From: Antilocapra americana
Lineage: Eukaryota > Chordata > Mammalia > Artiodactyla > Antilocapridae
Length of the DNA stretch: 64,000 nt
Assembly (NCBI GenBank): GCA_007570785.1
Contig: ML664157.1
Location: 7,272,074 to 7,336,073 of the forward strand
Direction of reading: 5' to 3'
Positions 11,159 through 22,643 of this stretch are shown here, one piece after another. The position numbers were made by a program, and so were the translations under genes. Position 1 is the stretch's first letter, and every line of letters begins with the position of its first letter. Below the pieces are notes generated by a model. The model worked only from the letters and a program-made list of their open reading frames with translations. It made no database searches and was not told where the DNA came from.

Positions 11159-11397
11159 CTCTGTAGAGGTGATTGAGCTGGCTTGAGTCACTGGGGACAA
11201 CCTCCCTAAAGACAAAGAAATTGGAGGAACCTAGGAAGGGAGCATGAATGAATACTGTCATCAGAAGGAACTGTTGATAAACTTAGCCCCTGGAGCAAAA
11301 AAGGACCATTTCTAGAACGTGATGGACATCAGGTAGGGCTTGTGAGGGAATAGAAAACTTGGAATGCAAGGTGATAAAATATGGTTGAAGGAACACC

Positions 11398-11528
11398 ATC
11401 AGTGTCCCCTGGTAGCTGTGTTGAAATGCAGAATCATGGGATCACTGCAGTCTTACTGAATCAGACACTGCATTTTAACAAGATTTCAAGATAATATGAA
11501 TGTGCATTTTATGTTGAATAGCACTGTC
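11398..11528 (+). mobile_element. hAT (MER20-like) fossil
   Basis: The text 'tgttgaaatgcagaatcatg', 'cttactgaatcagacactgcattttaacaag' and a final 'gaatagcactgtcc' fit the layout of this family. Confidence 0.55.
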
Positions 11529-11596
11529 CTGCTGGCAGTAAAAAATCCATCAGACGTTTATGAGCTAGGAAGTGATATGATAAAAATTATGCTTGA

Positions 11597-11852
11597 GTGG
11601 AGAAGGCAATGGCACCCCACTCCAGTACTCTTGCTTGGAGAATCCCATGGACGGGGGAGCCTGGTGGACTGCAGTCCATGGGGTCGCGAAGAGTCAAATA
11701 CGATTGAGCTACTTCACTTTCTCTTTTCACTTTCTTGCATTGGAGAAGGAAATGGCAACCCACTTCAGTGTTCTTACCTGGAGACAGGGGAGCATGGTGG
11801 GCTGCCATCTATGGTGTCGCACAGAGTTGGACACGACTGAAATGACCTAGCA
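11597..11852 (+). mobile_element. Bov-A2 dimeric SINE, forward
   Basis: Two Bov-A units (ggagaaggcaatggcacccc and ggagaaggaaatggcaaccc) are joined by a linker of the 'cactttctcttttcactttc' type. The 3' end is gagttggacacgactgaaatgacc. The overlapping open frames on both strands are SINE translations. Confidence 0.92.
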
Positions 11853-11895
11853 GTCTTAGCTTAGTAGTGGGGATGTTTAGGGTAAACTGGGAAGC

Positions 11896-12075
11896 TTGCA
11901 GAGCTTTCCCATAAAAACTTCTGCAATGATGGGAACGTCCTGCATCTGCGCTGTTCAATACATTAGCACATGTGGCGACTGAGCCCTTGACATGTGGCTG
12001 CTGCGACAGAAAAGCCGAACTTTTTATTTTTTATGATTTTAATTAATTTACATTTAAATTGCCACGCACAGTAGC
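11896..12075 (+). mobile_element. mammal-wide hAT-like non-autonomous element
   Basis: The text 'cttctgcaatgatgggaacg', 'catctgcgctgttcaatac', 'gcacatgtggcgactgagccc' and 'aattaatttacatttaaattgcc' matches a common family whose consensus contains 'ctgtccaatagaa'. The subfamily name is uncertain. A second fragment lies at 58465-58555. Confidence 0.6.
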
Positions 12076-12787
12076 AGCAATTACAGTAGATGATACAAGC
12101 TTGGAGGCTAAGACTAGTTAGGAGGAATCAGTGGCCAGAGGATGCTCTGGTTGCACCTGTGGGTGTGACACTGTCATACATCATGTTAGTTCTCATACCA
12201 TTTTCATAACTCAGAGGGGAAAAAAAAAACAGGCAATCCAATTTTCTGTTGAAGAAAGAAAATTTTTAATGCTTGTTTACCTGTGCCTACATTCCACTTT
12301 CAACTATAAAGGATCTAATTATCCCTTCTAACGCTTATGCCCCTTGCTTGCTTTTCTTTCCTTTCCATTTTGCTACTGACATTCCCGGGCCTGCCACTAT
12401 CACTTGCCAGAGTGTCAACAAAGACAACATTTTGTTACAAGGGATCTAACTGGTAAAGGATAGGGTTGATACAGTCAATTACAGATGTCTCTTGCTCCCA
12501 AAACTCATTGTTTTTTCCTTCTACAAGTAATCTGTTTACATGAGCAACAGGTGAGATGGGAGTGACATGCCCTTGATTATAATTAGTAGGGTTTGTATAG
12601 CTTCCCAATACTGGATGGAGAGATGGAAGAACATGGTTGTGAGCCCCAGCAGGCTGAAACTTTTGCTCTGGCTTATTTAGCCCAGGCTACTGTCCCCCTT
12701 TCTTATTTCATAACCCTCTCTTGACTACTCCATGCTCAAGAAGCCACAACCCATCTGAGTTACTCTGAAGCTACATCTGTACTTTTC
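12076..12787. other. unassigned sequence
   Basis: No gene or repeat is recognised. A short pyrimidine-rich tract lies at 12350-12370. Confidence 0.5.
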
Positions 12788-13172
12788 TAAAAAAAAATTT
12801 TATTTATTTTAATAGGAGGCTATTTACTTTACAATCTTGTAGTAGTTTTTGCCATACATTGACACATGAATCAGCCTTGGGTGCACATGTGTTCCCCATC
12901 CTGAACCCCACTCCCACTTCCCTCCCCATCCCATCCCAGGGTCCTCCCAGCTCACTTGCCCTGAGCACCTAGTCTCATGCATTGAACCTGGACTGACAAT
13001 CTATTTCATATATGGTAATATACATGTTTCAAAGCTGTTCTCTCAAATTATCCCACCCTCGCCTTCTCCCACAGAGTCCAAAAGTCTATTCTTTACATCT
13101 GTGTCTCTTTTGCTGTCTCATATATAGGGTCATCATTACCATCTTTCTAAATTCTATATATATGCATTAATA
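12788..13172 (-). mobile_element. bovine L1 3' UTR, reverse
   Basis: It starts with the reversed A-rich tail, then 'tttgccatacattgacac', 'gttccccatcctgaacccc', a G/C-rich 'tcccatcccagggtcc' block, and 'ttctaaattctatatatatgc'. This is the 3' untranslated end of a ruminant L1, 5'-truncated, directly abutting the BovB that starts at 13173. Confidence 0.85.
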
Positions 13173-15809
13173 TGGTTGGGCAGCACAGGACCGGCGAGCA
13201 GCAGAGAGGAGATAGCCCACATCCAAGGTCAGGAGAGGCAGCCATGAGGACATACCCCGCGTCCAAGGTAAGAGAAATCCAAGTAAGACGGTAGGCTCTG
13301 AGAGAGGGCATCAGAGGGCAGACAGACCTGAAAGCACAATCACAGAAAACTAGCCAATCTGATCACATGGACCATAGCCTTGTCTAACTCAATGAAACTA
13401 GGCCATGCCATGTGGGGCCACCAAAATGTATGGGTGATGGTGGAGAGGTCTGACAGAATGCGGTCGACTGGAGAAGGGAATGGCAAACCACTTCTGTATT
13501 CTTGCCTTGAGAACCCCATGAGGAGTATGAAAAGGCAAAAAGATAGGAAACTAAAAGATGAACTCCCCAGGTTGGTAGGTGCCCAATATGCTACTGTAGA
13601 TCAGTGGAGAAATAATTCCAGAAAGAATGAAGGGATGGAGCCAAAGCAAAATCGATGCCCAGTTGTGGATGTGACTGATGACAGAACCAAGGTCTGATGT
13701 TGTAAAGAGCAATATTGCATAGAAACCTGGAATATTAGGTCCACGAATCAAGGCAAATTAGAAGTGGTCAAACAGGAGATGGCAAGAGTGAATGTCAACA
13801 TTCTAGGAATCAGTGAACTAAGATGGACTGGAATGGGTGAATTTAACTCAGGTGACCATTATATCTACTACTGTGGGCAGGAATCCCTTAGAAGAAATGG
13901 AGTGGCCATCACAGTCAACAAAAGAGTCCAAAATGCAGTACTTGGATGCAGTCTCAAAAATGACAGAATGATCTCTGTTCATTTCCAAGGCAAACCATTC
14001 AATATCAGGGTAATCCAAGCCTATGCCCCAACCAGTAATGCTGAGGAAGTTGAAGTTGAATGGTTCTATGAAGACCTACAAGATCTTTTAGAACTAACAC
14101 CCCAAAAATATGACCTTTTCATTATAGGGGACTGGAATGCAAAAGTAGGCAGTCAGGTAACACCTGGAGTAACAGGCAAATTTGGCCTTGGAGTACAGAA
14201 TGAAGCAGGGCAAAGGCTAATAGAGTTTTGCCAAGAAAATGCACTGGTCATAGCAAACACCCTCTTCCAACAACACAAGAAAAGACTCTACACATAGACA
14301 TCACCAGATGGTCAAAACCAAAATCAGAGTGATTATATTCTTTGCAGCCAAAGATGGAGAAGCTCTATACAGTCAGCAAGAACAAGACTGGGAGCTGGCT
14401 GTGGCTTGGATCATGAACTCCTTATTGCCAAATTCAGACTTAAATTGAAGAAAGTAGGGAAAACCACTAGACCATTCAGGTATGACCTAAATCAAATCCC
14501 TTGTAATTATACAGTGGAAGTGAGAAATAGATTTAAGAGACTAGATCTGATAGACAGAGTGCCTGATGAACTATGGACAGAGGTTCATGACATTGTACAG
14601 GAGACAGGAATTAAGCCCATCCCCAAGAAAGAGAAATCCAAAAAAGCAAAATGGCTGTCTGAGGAGGCCTTACAAATAGCTGTGAATAGAAGAGAAGCAA
14701 AAAGCAAAGGAGAAAAGAAAAGATATTCCCATCTGAATGCAGAATTCCAAAGAATAGCAAAGAGAGATAAGAAAGCCTTCCTTAACCATCAATGCAAAGA
14801 AATAGAGGAAAACAACAGAATGGGAAAGACTAGAGATCTCTTCAAGAAAATTAGAGATACCAAGGGAACATTTCATGCAAAGATGGGCTCGATAAAGGAC
14901 AGAAATGGTATGGACCTAACAGAAGCAGAAGATATTAAGAAGAGGTGGCAAGAATACACAGAAGAACTGTACAAAAAAGACCTTCACGACTCAGATAATC
15001 ATGATGGTGTGATCACTCACACTCAGCTAGAGCCAGACATCCTGCAAGGTGAAGTCAAGTGGGCCTTAGAAGGCATCACTGCAAACAAAGCTAGTGGAGG
15101 TGAAATCCAGTTGAGCTATTTAAAATCCTAAAAGATGATGTTGTGAAAGTGCTGCACTCAATATGCCAGCAAATTTGGAAAACTCAGCAATGGCCACAGG
15201 ACTGAAAAAGGTCAGTTTTCATTCCTATCCCAAAGAAAGGCAACACCAAAGAATGCTCAAACTACTGCACTCTTGCAGTCATCTCACACACTAGTAAAGT
15301 AATCCTCAAAATTCTCCAAGCCAGGCTTCAGCAATACATGAACTGTGAACTTCCAGATGTTCAAGCTGGTTTTAGAAAAGGCAGAGGAACCAGAGATCAA
15401 ATTGCCAACATCCGCTGGATTATTGAAAAAGCAAGAGTTCCAGAAAAACATCTACTTCTGCTTTATTGACTATGCCAAAGCCTTTGACTGTGTGGATCAC
15501 AATAAACTGTGGAAAATTCTGAAAGAGATGGGAATACCAGACCTCCTGACCTGCCTCTTGAGAAATCTGTATTCAGGTCAAGAAGCAACAGCTAGAACTG
15601 GACATGAAACAACAGACTGGTTTCAAATAGGAAAAGGAGTATGTCAAGGCTGTATATTGTCACCCTGCTTTTTTAACTTATATGCAGAGTACATCATGAG
15701 AAACTCTGGGCTGGAAGAAGCACAAGCTGGAACCAAGATTGCCAAGAGAAATATCAATAACCTCAGATATGCAGATGACACCACTCTTCTGGCAGAAAGT
15801 GAAGAGGAA
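13173..15809 (+). mobile_element. BovB (RTE-clade) LINE, 5' and central part
   Basis: It runs continuously from the 5' region (gcagcagagaggagatagcc) through the endonuclease and reverse transcriptase coding regions, then breaks at 'agtgaagaggaa' just after the YADD catalytic box. About 2.6 kb of an element that is usually a little over 3 kb is present. The short Bov-tA-like block at 13467-13520 belongs to BovB itself. A LINE copy normally keeps its 3' end, so the abrupt 3' break is unusual. Sequence from 130-150 bp further along the element resumes at 17308. Confidence 0.92.
13764..15131 (+). pseudogene. BovB ORF: AP-type endonuclease and linker, inactivated
   Basis: In one frame, 13764-14297 encodes an apurinic-type (exonuclease-endonuclease-phosphatase fold) domain. 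It has a GISELRW block near the start, an AYAPTS block, and GDWNAKVG at about residues 122-129. The frame ends in a TAG at 14295-14297, where the family consensus has a tryptophan codon. The same frame reopens at 14406 and runs to 15131 through the basic linker toward the reverse transcriptase, where a small deletion near 15105 shifts the frame. The endonuclease would nick target DNA for target-primed reverse transcription, but this copy cannot make it intact. Confidence 0.88.
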
Positions 15810-15851
15810 AAGTGTGGTAGATTTAGGAAAATTTCATATTCTTGGAACTAA
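15345..15851 (+). pseudogene. BovB reverse transcriptase core, inactivated
   Basis: From about 15451 the frame reads the RT fingers and palm: 'FIDYAKAFDCVDH', a 'GVCQGCILSPCFFNLY' block, and the catalytic 'RYADDTTLL' box at 15765-15791. The first 35 or so codons of the open frame (15345-15450) are out of frame relative to the family, because about 2 bp are missing at 'gcaagagttcc'. After codon 155 the sequence leaves BovB. The RT is therefore truncated in the palm/thumb region and is not functional. Confidence 0.88.
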
Positions 15852-15949
15852 GGGTATGAGAAGTTATCCTGATTTCTGAATACGTAGTCAGGAAAGCCAA
15901 ACATGGTACTGTGGAATCTTGACTTTACCTCATTGGTGATAAGGAGCCA

Positions 15950-16130
15950 TGAAAGTGTTAGTTGCTCAGTCGTGTCTGACTTCTTGCGACCCTATGGACT
16001 TTAGCCCACCAGGCTCCTCTGTTATGGGATTTTTCCAGGCAAGAATACTGGAGTGGGTCACCATGTCCTCCTCCACGGGATCTTTCCAGCTCAGGGATTG
16101 AAGCCGGGTCTCCTGAACATCAGGCAGGAG
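15950..16130 (-). mobile_element. Bov-tA SINE, reverse, lacking its head end
   Basis: It runs from 'gaaagtgttagttgctcag' to 'cctgaacatcaggcagg' and then breaks before the gattctttacc part of the inverted tRNA head. Confidence 0.88.
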
Positions 16131-17307
16131 TCATAGAAAGGTATCAATAGGCATTAATAATCAGATCTCTGTGCTTAAAATATTAATATAAATAATGTAC
16201 TGGGGTAGACAAAACAATATTCAGGAAGATAAGTTAAAATGATATGATAGCGATCCAGTTTAGAGGTCTTAACTTGAGAATAGAGTAATAGAATGGGAGA
16301 GAAAGCTTTGAGTATAGTTAGTAGTTGAGAAAATTATCTAAATATCAAGTAAAATGAGATTTTAAATAATTTTTAAAGAGCCATTTTCTAATAAATTTCT
16401 GCACTGACAACATAGGTCATAAGACGGGGTGGATTGAGTGTGAAAATTAGAAAAGCCTACACTTGAGACCCACATCCATCACTTCCAAGATGGATTATTC
16501 ATGGTCAGACACCCGTTTGAACCTCAGTGAACTGGAGGTAATTTCTGCCTTGCAAGGCTGTTGGGATGTTTAAATAAATTATGAAGCAATTTTGTGCACA
16601 TGGATAGCCAATTAGCTTGCTTTCTGCCCTATTTTTCACCTCTAAAATCCATGGGAATAAATTCTTTAAAATAAAAAGACTTCTGTTTTTGAATTGGCAG
16701 TCTGAGAGCCTAATTTTTTTTAATAAGCAATTTCTGTTTTTCCTGGTAGGATCAAGCCCAGTGCACCGCTCTATAATGAAATTTCCAAGTGACAGTTACA
16801 TTGTGTTACAAAATGGTAATATGCCTAGAGCTGACATATTCCAGTCGACATACCTGTTGGACAAAAGTCAGATTCAATAAAGCCATTCAATGCCACTTGC
16901 ATTGCCAATCAGATTGTAATGATTTCTGATAATCACTGAAAATCCCCAATGTGGAAACAGTTATTCTAAGCAAAATGCTGTTGAAAAAAGTTGTTTGCCA
17001 TCTCCTGAGAAGCTTTTAGAAATAGCTTTGAATTAAATCTGTCCCACTGTGTAAGATAAGCAACTATCAAATACACCAATAGGAAAAAGTTAATATCTAA
17101 AAGGGAGATCTGGTATTGATGATCACTATCATTAGTAAATGTCCTTTTGATGAAAACTTTCTACACTAGGCCAAGACACTTTTTATATCCACAGCTGTAC
17201 TTACAAGATAATACAAAGAGAAAAATTAGCCTTCAAAGAGACCACTGATACTGAATCAGAAATTACTAAACTATATCCAAAATTTTATGGTCTTCCCAAG
17301 TAAAGCT
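16131..17307. other. non-repetitive sequence between two BovB pieces
   Basis: About 1.2 kb of AT-rich sequence without a recognised repeat separates the broken BovB (ending 15809) from BovB 3' sequence starting at 17308. The open frame at 16617-16880 has no recognisable domain. Confidence 0.5.
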
Positions 17308-17836
17308 TCAAAATCACTGCAGATGGTAATTGTAGTCATGAAATTAAAAGACGCTTGCTCCTTAGTAGAAAAGCTATGACAAACATAGACAGCATATTAA
17401 AAAGCAGAGACATTACTTTGCCAACAAAGGTCTGTCTAGTCAAAGGTATGGCTTTTCCAGTAGTCATGTATGGATGTGAGAGCTGGACCCAAAGAATTGA
17501 TGCTTTTGAACTGTGGTGTTGGAGAAAACTCTTGAGAATCCCTTGGACTGCAATGAAATCAAACTAAAAGGAAATCAATCCTGAATATCCATTAGAAGGA
17601 CTGATGCTGAAGCTGAAGCTCCAATACTTTGGTCACCTGATGCGAAGAGCTGACTTATTAGAAAAGATCTTGATGCTGAGAAAGATTGAAGTCAGGAGGA
17701 GAAGAGGATAACAGAGGGTGAGAGGATTGGATGGCCTCACTGACTCAATGGACAGTTTGAGAAAGCTCCAGGAAATGATGAAGGACAGGGAAATCTGGCA
17801 TGCTGCAGTCCATGGGGTTCTGAGAGACTGAACAAC
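17308..17836 (+). mobile_element. BovB 3' portion, forward
   Basis: It begins in 'ttcaaaatcactgcagatgg' and continues through 'gcagagacattactttgcc' and 'tgtatggatgtgagagctgg' to the 3' end near 'gagactgaacaacaac'. In element coordinates it starts about 130-150 bp after the point where the 13173-15809 copy stops, so the two may be halves of one insertion. Confidence 0.9.
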
Positions 17837-17837
17837 A

Positions 17838-17990
17838 ACCAGTGGTGCTAGAGGTAAAGAATCTACCTTCCAATGCAGGAGACGTGGGTTCGATCCCTGG
17901 TCAGAAAAATCCCCTGCAGGAGGCAATGGCAACCCACTCCAGTATTCCCACCTGGAAAATGCCATGGAGAGAGGAGTTGCCAAAGACTAT
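17838..17990 (+). mobile_element. Bov-tA SINE, forward, short
   Basis: It abuts the BovB 3' end. The head 'agtggtgctagaggtaaag' is followed by a well-preserved Pol III B-box-like 'gggttcgatccctgg' (17887-17901) and ends early at 'gagaggagttgccaaagac'. Confidence 0.88.
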
Positions 17991-18354
17991 GACTGGTAAG
18001 GACTTCTTGGGACATAAAACTAACTTTTTTTTTTTATTAACCACTCTTGTTGATACTATGATAATTATTTTAAAAGCAGTATTACTTACAATACAGAAAT
18101 CTCATGTGGTAGTAGGAAACACTAAGCCTTGGAGAGTTTAGATAACTTGCCCAAACTCACACAGTTAAAAAATAAGTTTACATGATTTACACAGCAAAAA
18201 AGGAGTTCAAGTAATTTGCTCAAATTCCCACAGTATTTGAACTCATGGCTACCTAATTAGAAATTTCTTTGGTTTTCAATATCTTGAGTATTATCTTTTA
18301 AAGGTTCAGTATCATCACCTTCAAAATGAAAATGACACATATTTCCAGGTATAT

Positions 18355-18805
18355 TAGTTAGGATTTCAACAGGAAACTGATATACACCCAAATTATATAA
18401 TTGAAGATTCCAACAAAGGGACTATTTACTTGAGGGTGAATACGTATACAGAAAAAGGGACAGTGCCCTGGCTAGGATTAAGGGAGACCCTTTGCCACCT
18501 CATGGCCTTCAAGGGCAGAAAAGACAATGATTAAAGGAAGTGGAGAGTGTAGAGAGGGCTTCTGGCCTGGAGCTGAGGGTTACCACAGGAAAACACAGCC
18601 ACCGTCAACTCGATATCAGGAGGGAGGTTTCTGAGGGTGACTGATATCCTAGCATCATTATCCTTTTACCCTATGATGTCCTCTGATTGCCTTTCAACTG
18701 GGCACTATCCTTACATAGCCCATAGAGGTCAGCTGCCCAGGCCCAGAGCAGAATGGAGAATGGATCTGGAGGGGCAAACAGAGAGTATACAGCACATGGT
18801 TATTA
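18355..18805. repeat. probable ancient repeat of uncertain class
   Basis: The text 'ttagttaggatttcaacagg', 'aaagggactatttacttg' and 'catagaggtcagctgcccagg...gagaatggatctggagggg' recalls a mammal-wide interspersed repeat. I cannot name the family with confidence. Confidence 0.35.
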
Positions 18806-18849
18806 AATGAGAAAATGTTCTGAGAACATGTAACACATACTCTAGAGAT

Positions 18850-19100
18850 GATATAGCAATAGTAGTAGCTTGCACGTTGAGAGCTTATTATATGCCAGGA
18901 ATCAAAGTACTTTTAATATGGTATTTTTTGATGTTCACAGCAATCTTATGAGATAGAAATTATTATCTTCATTTTCAAAGTGAAGAAATGAGACTTACAG
19001 AGGTGATATCATTTGGCCAAAGTAATAAGTACTAAGGCTGGGATAAGAACCAAGTCTGTAGGACCCCAGGTCTCACACTCTTTATCACTGTTGTATCACA
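18850..19100 (+). mobile_element. MIR element, forward
   Basis: The full MIR-like order is visible: 'gagagcttattatatgccagg', 'cacagcaatcttatgagatag', 'attttcaaagtgaagaaatgag', 'tggccaaagtaataagtac' and 'aaccaagtctgtaggacc'. Confidence 0.8.
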
Positions 19101-19177
19101 AGATGTATGTAAGGTTTGAGTAATTATGGCAGATTACTAGCAGTATAAACTTACTCTTTATATTTGACTCGTTTTAT

Positions 19178-19275
19178 TAGTCTACTAACAACCCCATGAA
19201 TGATTGTTATTCCCATTTGATAGATAATGAATATAAGTTTTCAGTTGTTTAATTGGTTGTAAATGATCCAGGTCA
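19178..19275 (+). mobile_element. partial MIR element
   Basis: The text 'aacaaccccatgaatgattg' and 'ttattcccatttgatagataatg' resembles the MIR 3' half. Confidence 0.4.
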
Positions 19276-19459
19276 TATTATGGCCTAGAACTTTCCCAGA
19301 TTTCTTATCTTCTTACCCTTTGAGCTGTGCTGTCTCCCAAAGAGCAATACATAAACCATCTGTTTCACAATCATTCAGGCAATATTGATTGGGCATCTGT
19401 TACATGTGCTAGGCTCTGAAGATATAAAGAAATCATGATCCCTTTCCATACAGGTAGCA

Positions 19460-19690
19460 CATAGCCAGTCCTGGTCCCCAAATCCACAGACTCTTCACCT
19501 AAATTACTGTAAGAATCTCTCAGCTGATCTCATTGCTCCTGTCCTTTTTCTCATAGTCCACTAAAGAGCCAGAGAAAGTCTTTGAAATCACAACTCAGAT
19601 CATATTACTCAGTTGCTCACAGTTCTTCAGTGTTTCACATCTCAGTCAGAATGCTGGCCAAAATCCTAAATTGGCCTAAAATGCCCCCAA
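19460..19690 (+). repeat. ancient mammal-wide repeat (L2-like, family unresolved)
   Basis: The series 'cagctgatctcattgctcctg', 'cagatcatattactcagttgc' and 'cagaatgctggccaaaatcc' recurs in related form at 39560-39870 and 61180-61520. All three copies are in the same orientation. Confidence 0.5.
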
Positions 19691-19804
19691 TAAACTACAC
19701 ATTAGAATTATCACAGGATCTGTTTAAAAATATCTGTACTCACCCTCCAAAAAGTGGACATTAAATCCACCCGCTAACTATTCTAAAATTAAAAGTTTAT
19801 TAAA

Positions 19805-20815
19805 AAGATGGGAATACCAGACCATCTGACCTGTCTCTTGAGAAACCTGTATGCAGGTCAGGAAGCAACAGTTAGAACTGAACATGGAACAACAGACTGG
19901 TTCCAAATAGGAAAAGGAGTATGTCAAGGCTGTATATCGTCACCCTGCTTATTTAACTTATATGCAGAGTACATCATGAGAAATGTTGGGCTGGAAGAAG
20001 CACAAGCTGGAATCAAGATTGCCCGGAGAAATATCAATAACCTCAGATATGCAGATGACACCACTCTTGTGGCAGAAAGTGAAGAGGGACTAAAAGGCCT
20101 CTTGATGAGAGTGAAAGAGGAGAGTGAAAAAGTTGGCTTAAAGCTCAACATTCAGAAAACTAAGATCATGGCATCTGGTCCCATCACTTCATGACAAATA
20201 GATGGAGAAACAGTGGAAACAGCACCAGACTTTATTTTGGGGGCCTCCAAAATCACTGCAGATGGTGATTGCAGCAATGGAATTAAAGGATGCTTTCTCC
20301 TTGGAAGGAAAGTTATGACCAACCTAGATAGCATATTTAAAAGCAGAGACATTACTTTGCCAACAAAGGTCTGTCTAGTCAAGGCTATGGTTTTTCCAGT
20401 GGTCATGTATGGATGTGAGGGTTAGATGGTGAAGAAAGCTGAGTACCGAAGAACTGATGCTTTTGAACTGTGGTGTCTTGAAAGTCCCTTGGACTGTAAG
20501 GAGATCCAACCTGTCCATCCTAAAGGAGATCAGTCCTGGGTGTTCATTGGAGGGACTGATGTTTAGCTGAAGCTCCAGTACTTTGGCCACCTCATGCAAA
20601 GAGTTGACTCAATGGAAAAGACCCTAATGCTGGGAAGGATTGGGGGCAGGAGAAGAAGGGGCCGACAGAGGATGAGGTGGCTGAATGGCATCACCAACTC
20701 GATGGACAAGGTTTGGGTAGACTCCGGGAATTGGGGATGGACAGGGAGGCCTGGCGTGCTGCAATTCATGTGGTTGCAAAGAGTCGGACACGACTGAGTG
20801 ACTGAACTGAACTGA
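19805..20815 (+). mobile_element. 5'-truncated BovB, forward, with complete 3' end
   Basis: It begins inside the RT domain (atgggaataccagaccatc) and runs without interruption to the element's 3' end at 'gagtgactgaactgaactg'. At about 1 kb it is a typical 5'-truncated target-primed insertion. Confidence 0.93.
19808..20194 (+). pseudogene. BovB reverse transcriptase fragment
   Basis: The 128-codon frame covers the RT palm, with GVCQGCISSPCLFNLY, then RYADDTTLVAES with the catalytic YADD, and then the 'KLNIQKTKIMASG' region. It ends at a stop where the family reads on. It lacks the endonuclease and N-terminal RT, so it is a dead fragment. Confidence 0.88.
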
Positions 20816-20984
20816 AAACTTGAAAAAAAATGATACAGAAACAAACAATAACAAATATCAGTGCCTGGGCTCTACTCCAAGTTATTAAATTTACACTCTC
20901 TTGGGATGAGACTGGGCTGTCCTACATTTTTTTAAAGTTCACCAGTTGTCTCTAATGTACAGCCTTATTGAGAACCATTTTTCT

Positions 20985-21440
20985 ACTTGAACATCCTATG
21001 ACACTTCTCCCAGCTTTTGCATGTATAGTTTCTTCTGCCTCTGCCTAGAACATAGCTTCATTTAAACACCAGTATTGCTTGCTTTCTTGCTTACTTCAAA
21101 TCTATGTAAAAAATAAACAATTAAAAAAAAATCCCTGCCATCTCATTAAAGGGTATCTCAGGACAATCTTTCTAAATATAAACCACTTTGTTTGTAAAAG
21201 CAAACAATTTTCTCACCAGAGCTAACTTATTCCCTGTTTACCTTACCCTGTTGAGTTTTTTTTTTTCATAGCATTTAAGATTGCCTGGCATTTTATTGTA
21301 TGTTTATGCGTTATTGTTTTTTGTATCCCCACTCGAAGCTAAGTTCCATGATAGCTGGTAGTTTTTCTGTTCATTGTTTGTCCTCAGTGCCTCAAAGAGT
21401 GATTGTCACGAGGTTAATATTTATTCAATATTTGTGCAAT
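20985..21440 (+). mobile_element. L2 LINE 3' end, forward
   Basis: The text 'cttctgcctctgcctagaacatag', 'gaagctaagttccatgatagctgg' and 'tcctcagtgcctcaaagag...atatttattcaatatttg' has the typical L2 3'-end order. Homopolymer-rich interruptions are present. Confidence 0.6.
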
Positions 21441-21599
21441 GCTTTTATGATAAAAACTGACAAGGAGATAGGTAGGATGTAGTATCAATACTGCTATGAT
21501 ACACAGAAACATGGGGTTCTTGGGAAAGGGTTTGATGGACACTGAGTGCAGACTGGGGAGGTTCTTGGGCCTTTTAGAAGACATGTTCCTGAGGCAAGT

Positions 21600-21865
21600 T
21601 GTAAAGATCAAAAGCCTGAGGATAGAGCTTCAGACAGAGAAGGCATCATAAACAAAGGCCCAAAAGGTCCAGCAAGTGCAAATAGTTCAGTGTGACTGGT
21701 GCTTGGAGAAATATAAATTGGGGTGTGTGGTTCAAGGTGAGGCTCCGTTGGTAGGCAATAAAGGGGCTTATGGACCAAGTGAAGGATTACAGACTTTATC
21801 TTGAAGGCAATGAGGAACCACTAAAGGATTTCACAACAAATCTGAAGTTATTTTCATAGGATAAA
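21600..21865 (-). repeat. ancient mammal-wide repeat (family unresolved), reverse
   Basis: The text 'gtccagcaagtgcaaatag', 'agtgtgactggtgcttgg' and 'gaggaaccactaaaggattt' resembles the reverse complement of the L2-like text seen at 40820-41150. Confidence 0.4.
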
Positions 21866-22044
21866 TTTATTACATTTTCTATATTATGAAGTGGTAAAAT
21901 AATTATTTGTCAAATGATATCTGTATTTTATACCAAAATTTTTGTTAGAACTGAATTTTCAGGCTGAATTTATATTACTAAATTTAACTGAGTTTTACTG
22001 ACTGAAATGGGGGATTATTTTAGATATTTTCTCTCTGTAAGGTA

Positions 22045-22318
22045 CTCTTTTTGAAGGACTGACGCTGAAGCTGAAGCTCCAATACTTTGGCCACCTGATA
22101 TGAACAACCGACTCATTAGAAAAGACATTGACACTGGGAAAGACTGAAGGCAGGAGGGGAAGGGGACGACAGAGGATGAGATGGTTGGATGGCATCACTG
22201 ACTCAATGGACATGAACTTAGGCAATCTCCTGGAGTTGGTGATGGACAGGGAAGCCTGGCGTGCTACAGCGCATGGGGTCACAAAGAGTCAGACATGACT
22301 TGGTGACTGAACACCAAC
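22045..22318 (+). mobile_element. BovB 3' stub, forward
   Basis: It starts 'gaaggactgacgctgaagctg' and reaches the 3' end 'gacatgacttggtgactgaac'. It is a heavily 5'-truncated copy of about 270 bp. Confidence 0.9.
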
Positions 22319-22603
22319 AAGAGTAACATTTAAGATGATCCTACAAATATTTTTTGATAATTTTTATGTCCTCTAAGTAAATCTTTTAAGAGATCAAACA
22401 TTGGACAAAAGAGACATTGCTTTGAAGCCATTTCCTGGAAGGCAGGAATTAAATTTTCTTTCTTATCTGCAAATGCCTTTCCATGTGCCTTGATATGTTT
22501 CACACTGTTTTTATAGATACAGTTAACTCCTTGCTTCCATAAAAGATAGTTCTGAAAACATGGGCCCAGGAATCCCCTAAATTCATAGGTATGAAAAGAA
22601 ATG

Positions 22604-22643
22604 GCAGGTGGATTCTTTACAGCTGAGCCACAAAGGAAGCCTG
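22604..22643 (-). mobile_element. fragment of an inverted Bov-tA head
   Basis: The text 'gtggattctttacagctgagcc' followed by 'acaaaggaagcc' is the reverse complement of the SINE tRNA head. No body is attached. Confidence 0.6.

Noticed and set aside
13173..15851. active retrotransposon
   Set aside because: A nonsense codon at 14295, frameshifts near 15105 and 15440, and loss of the 3' continuation make it inactive.
17885..17901. Pol III B-box-like sequence as a tRNA gene
   Set aside because: It belongs to a tRNA-derived SINE. No cloverleaf with paired acceptor and anticodon stems could be drawn around it.
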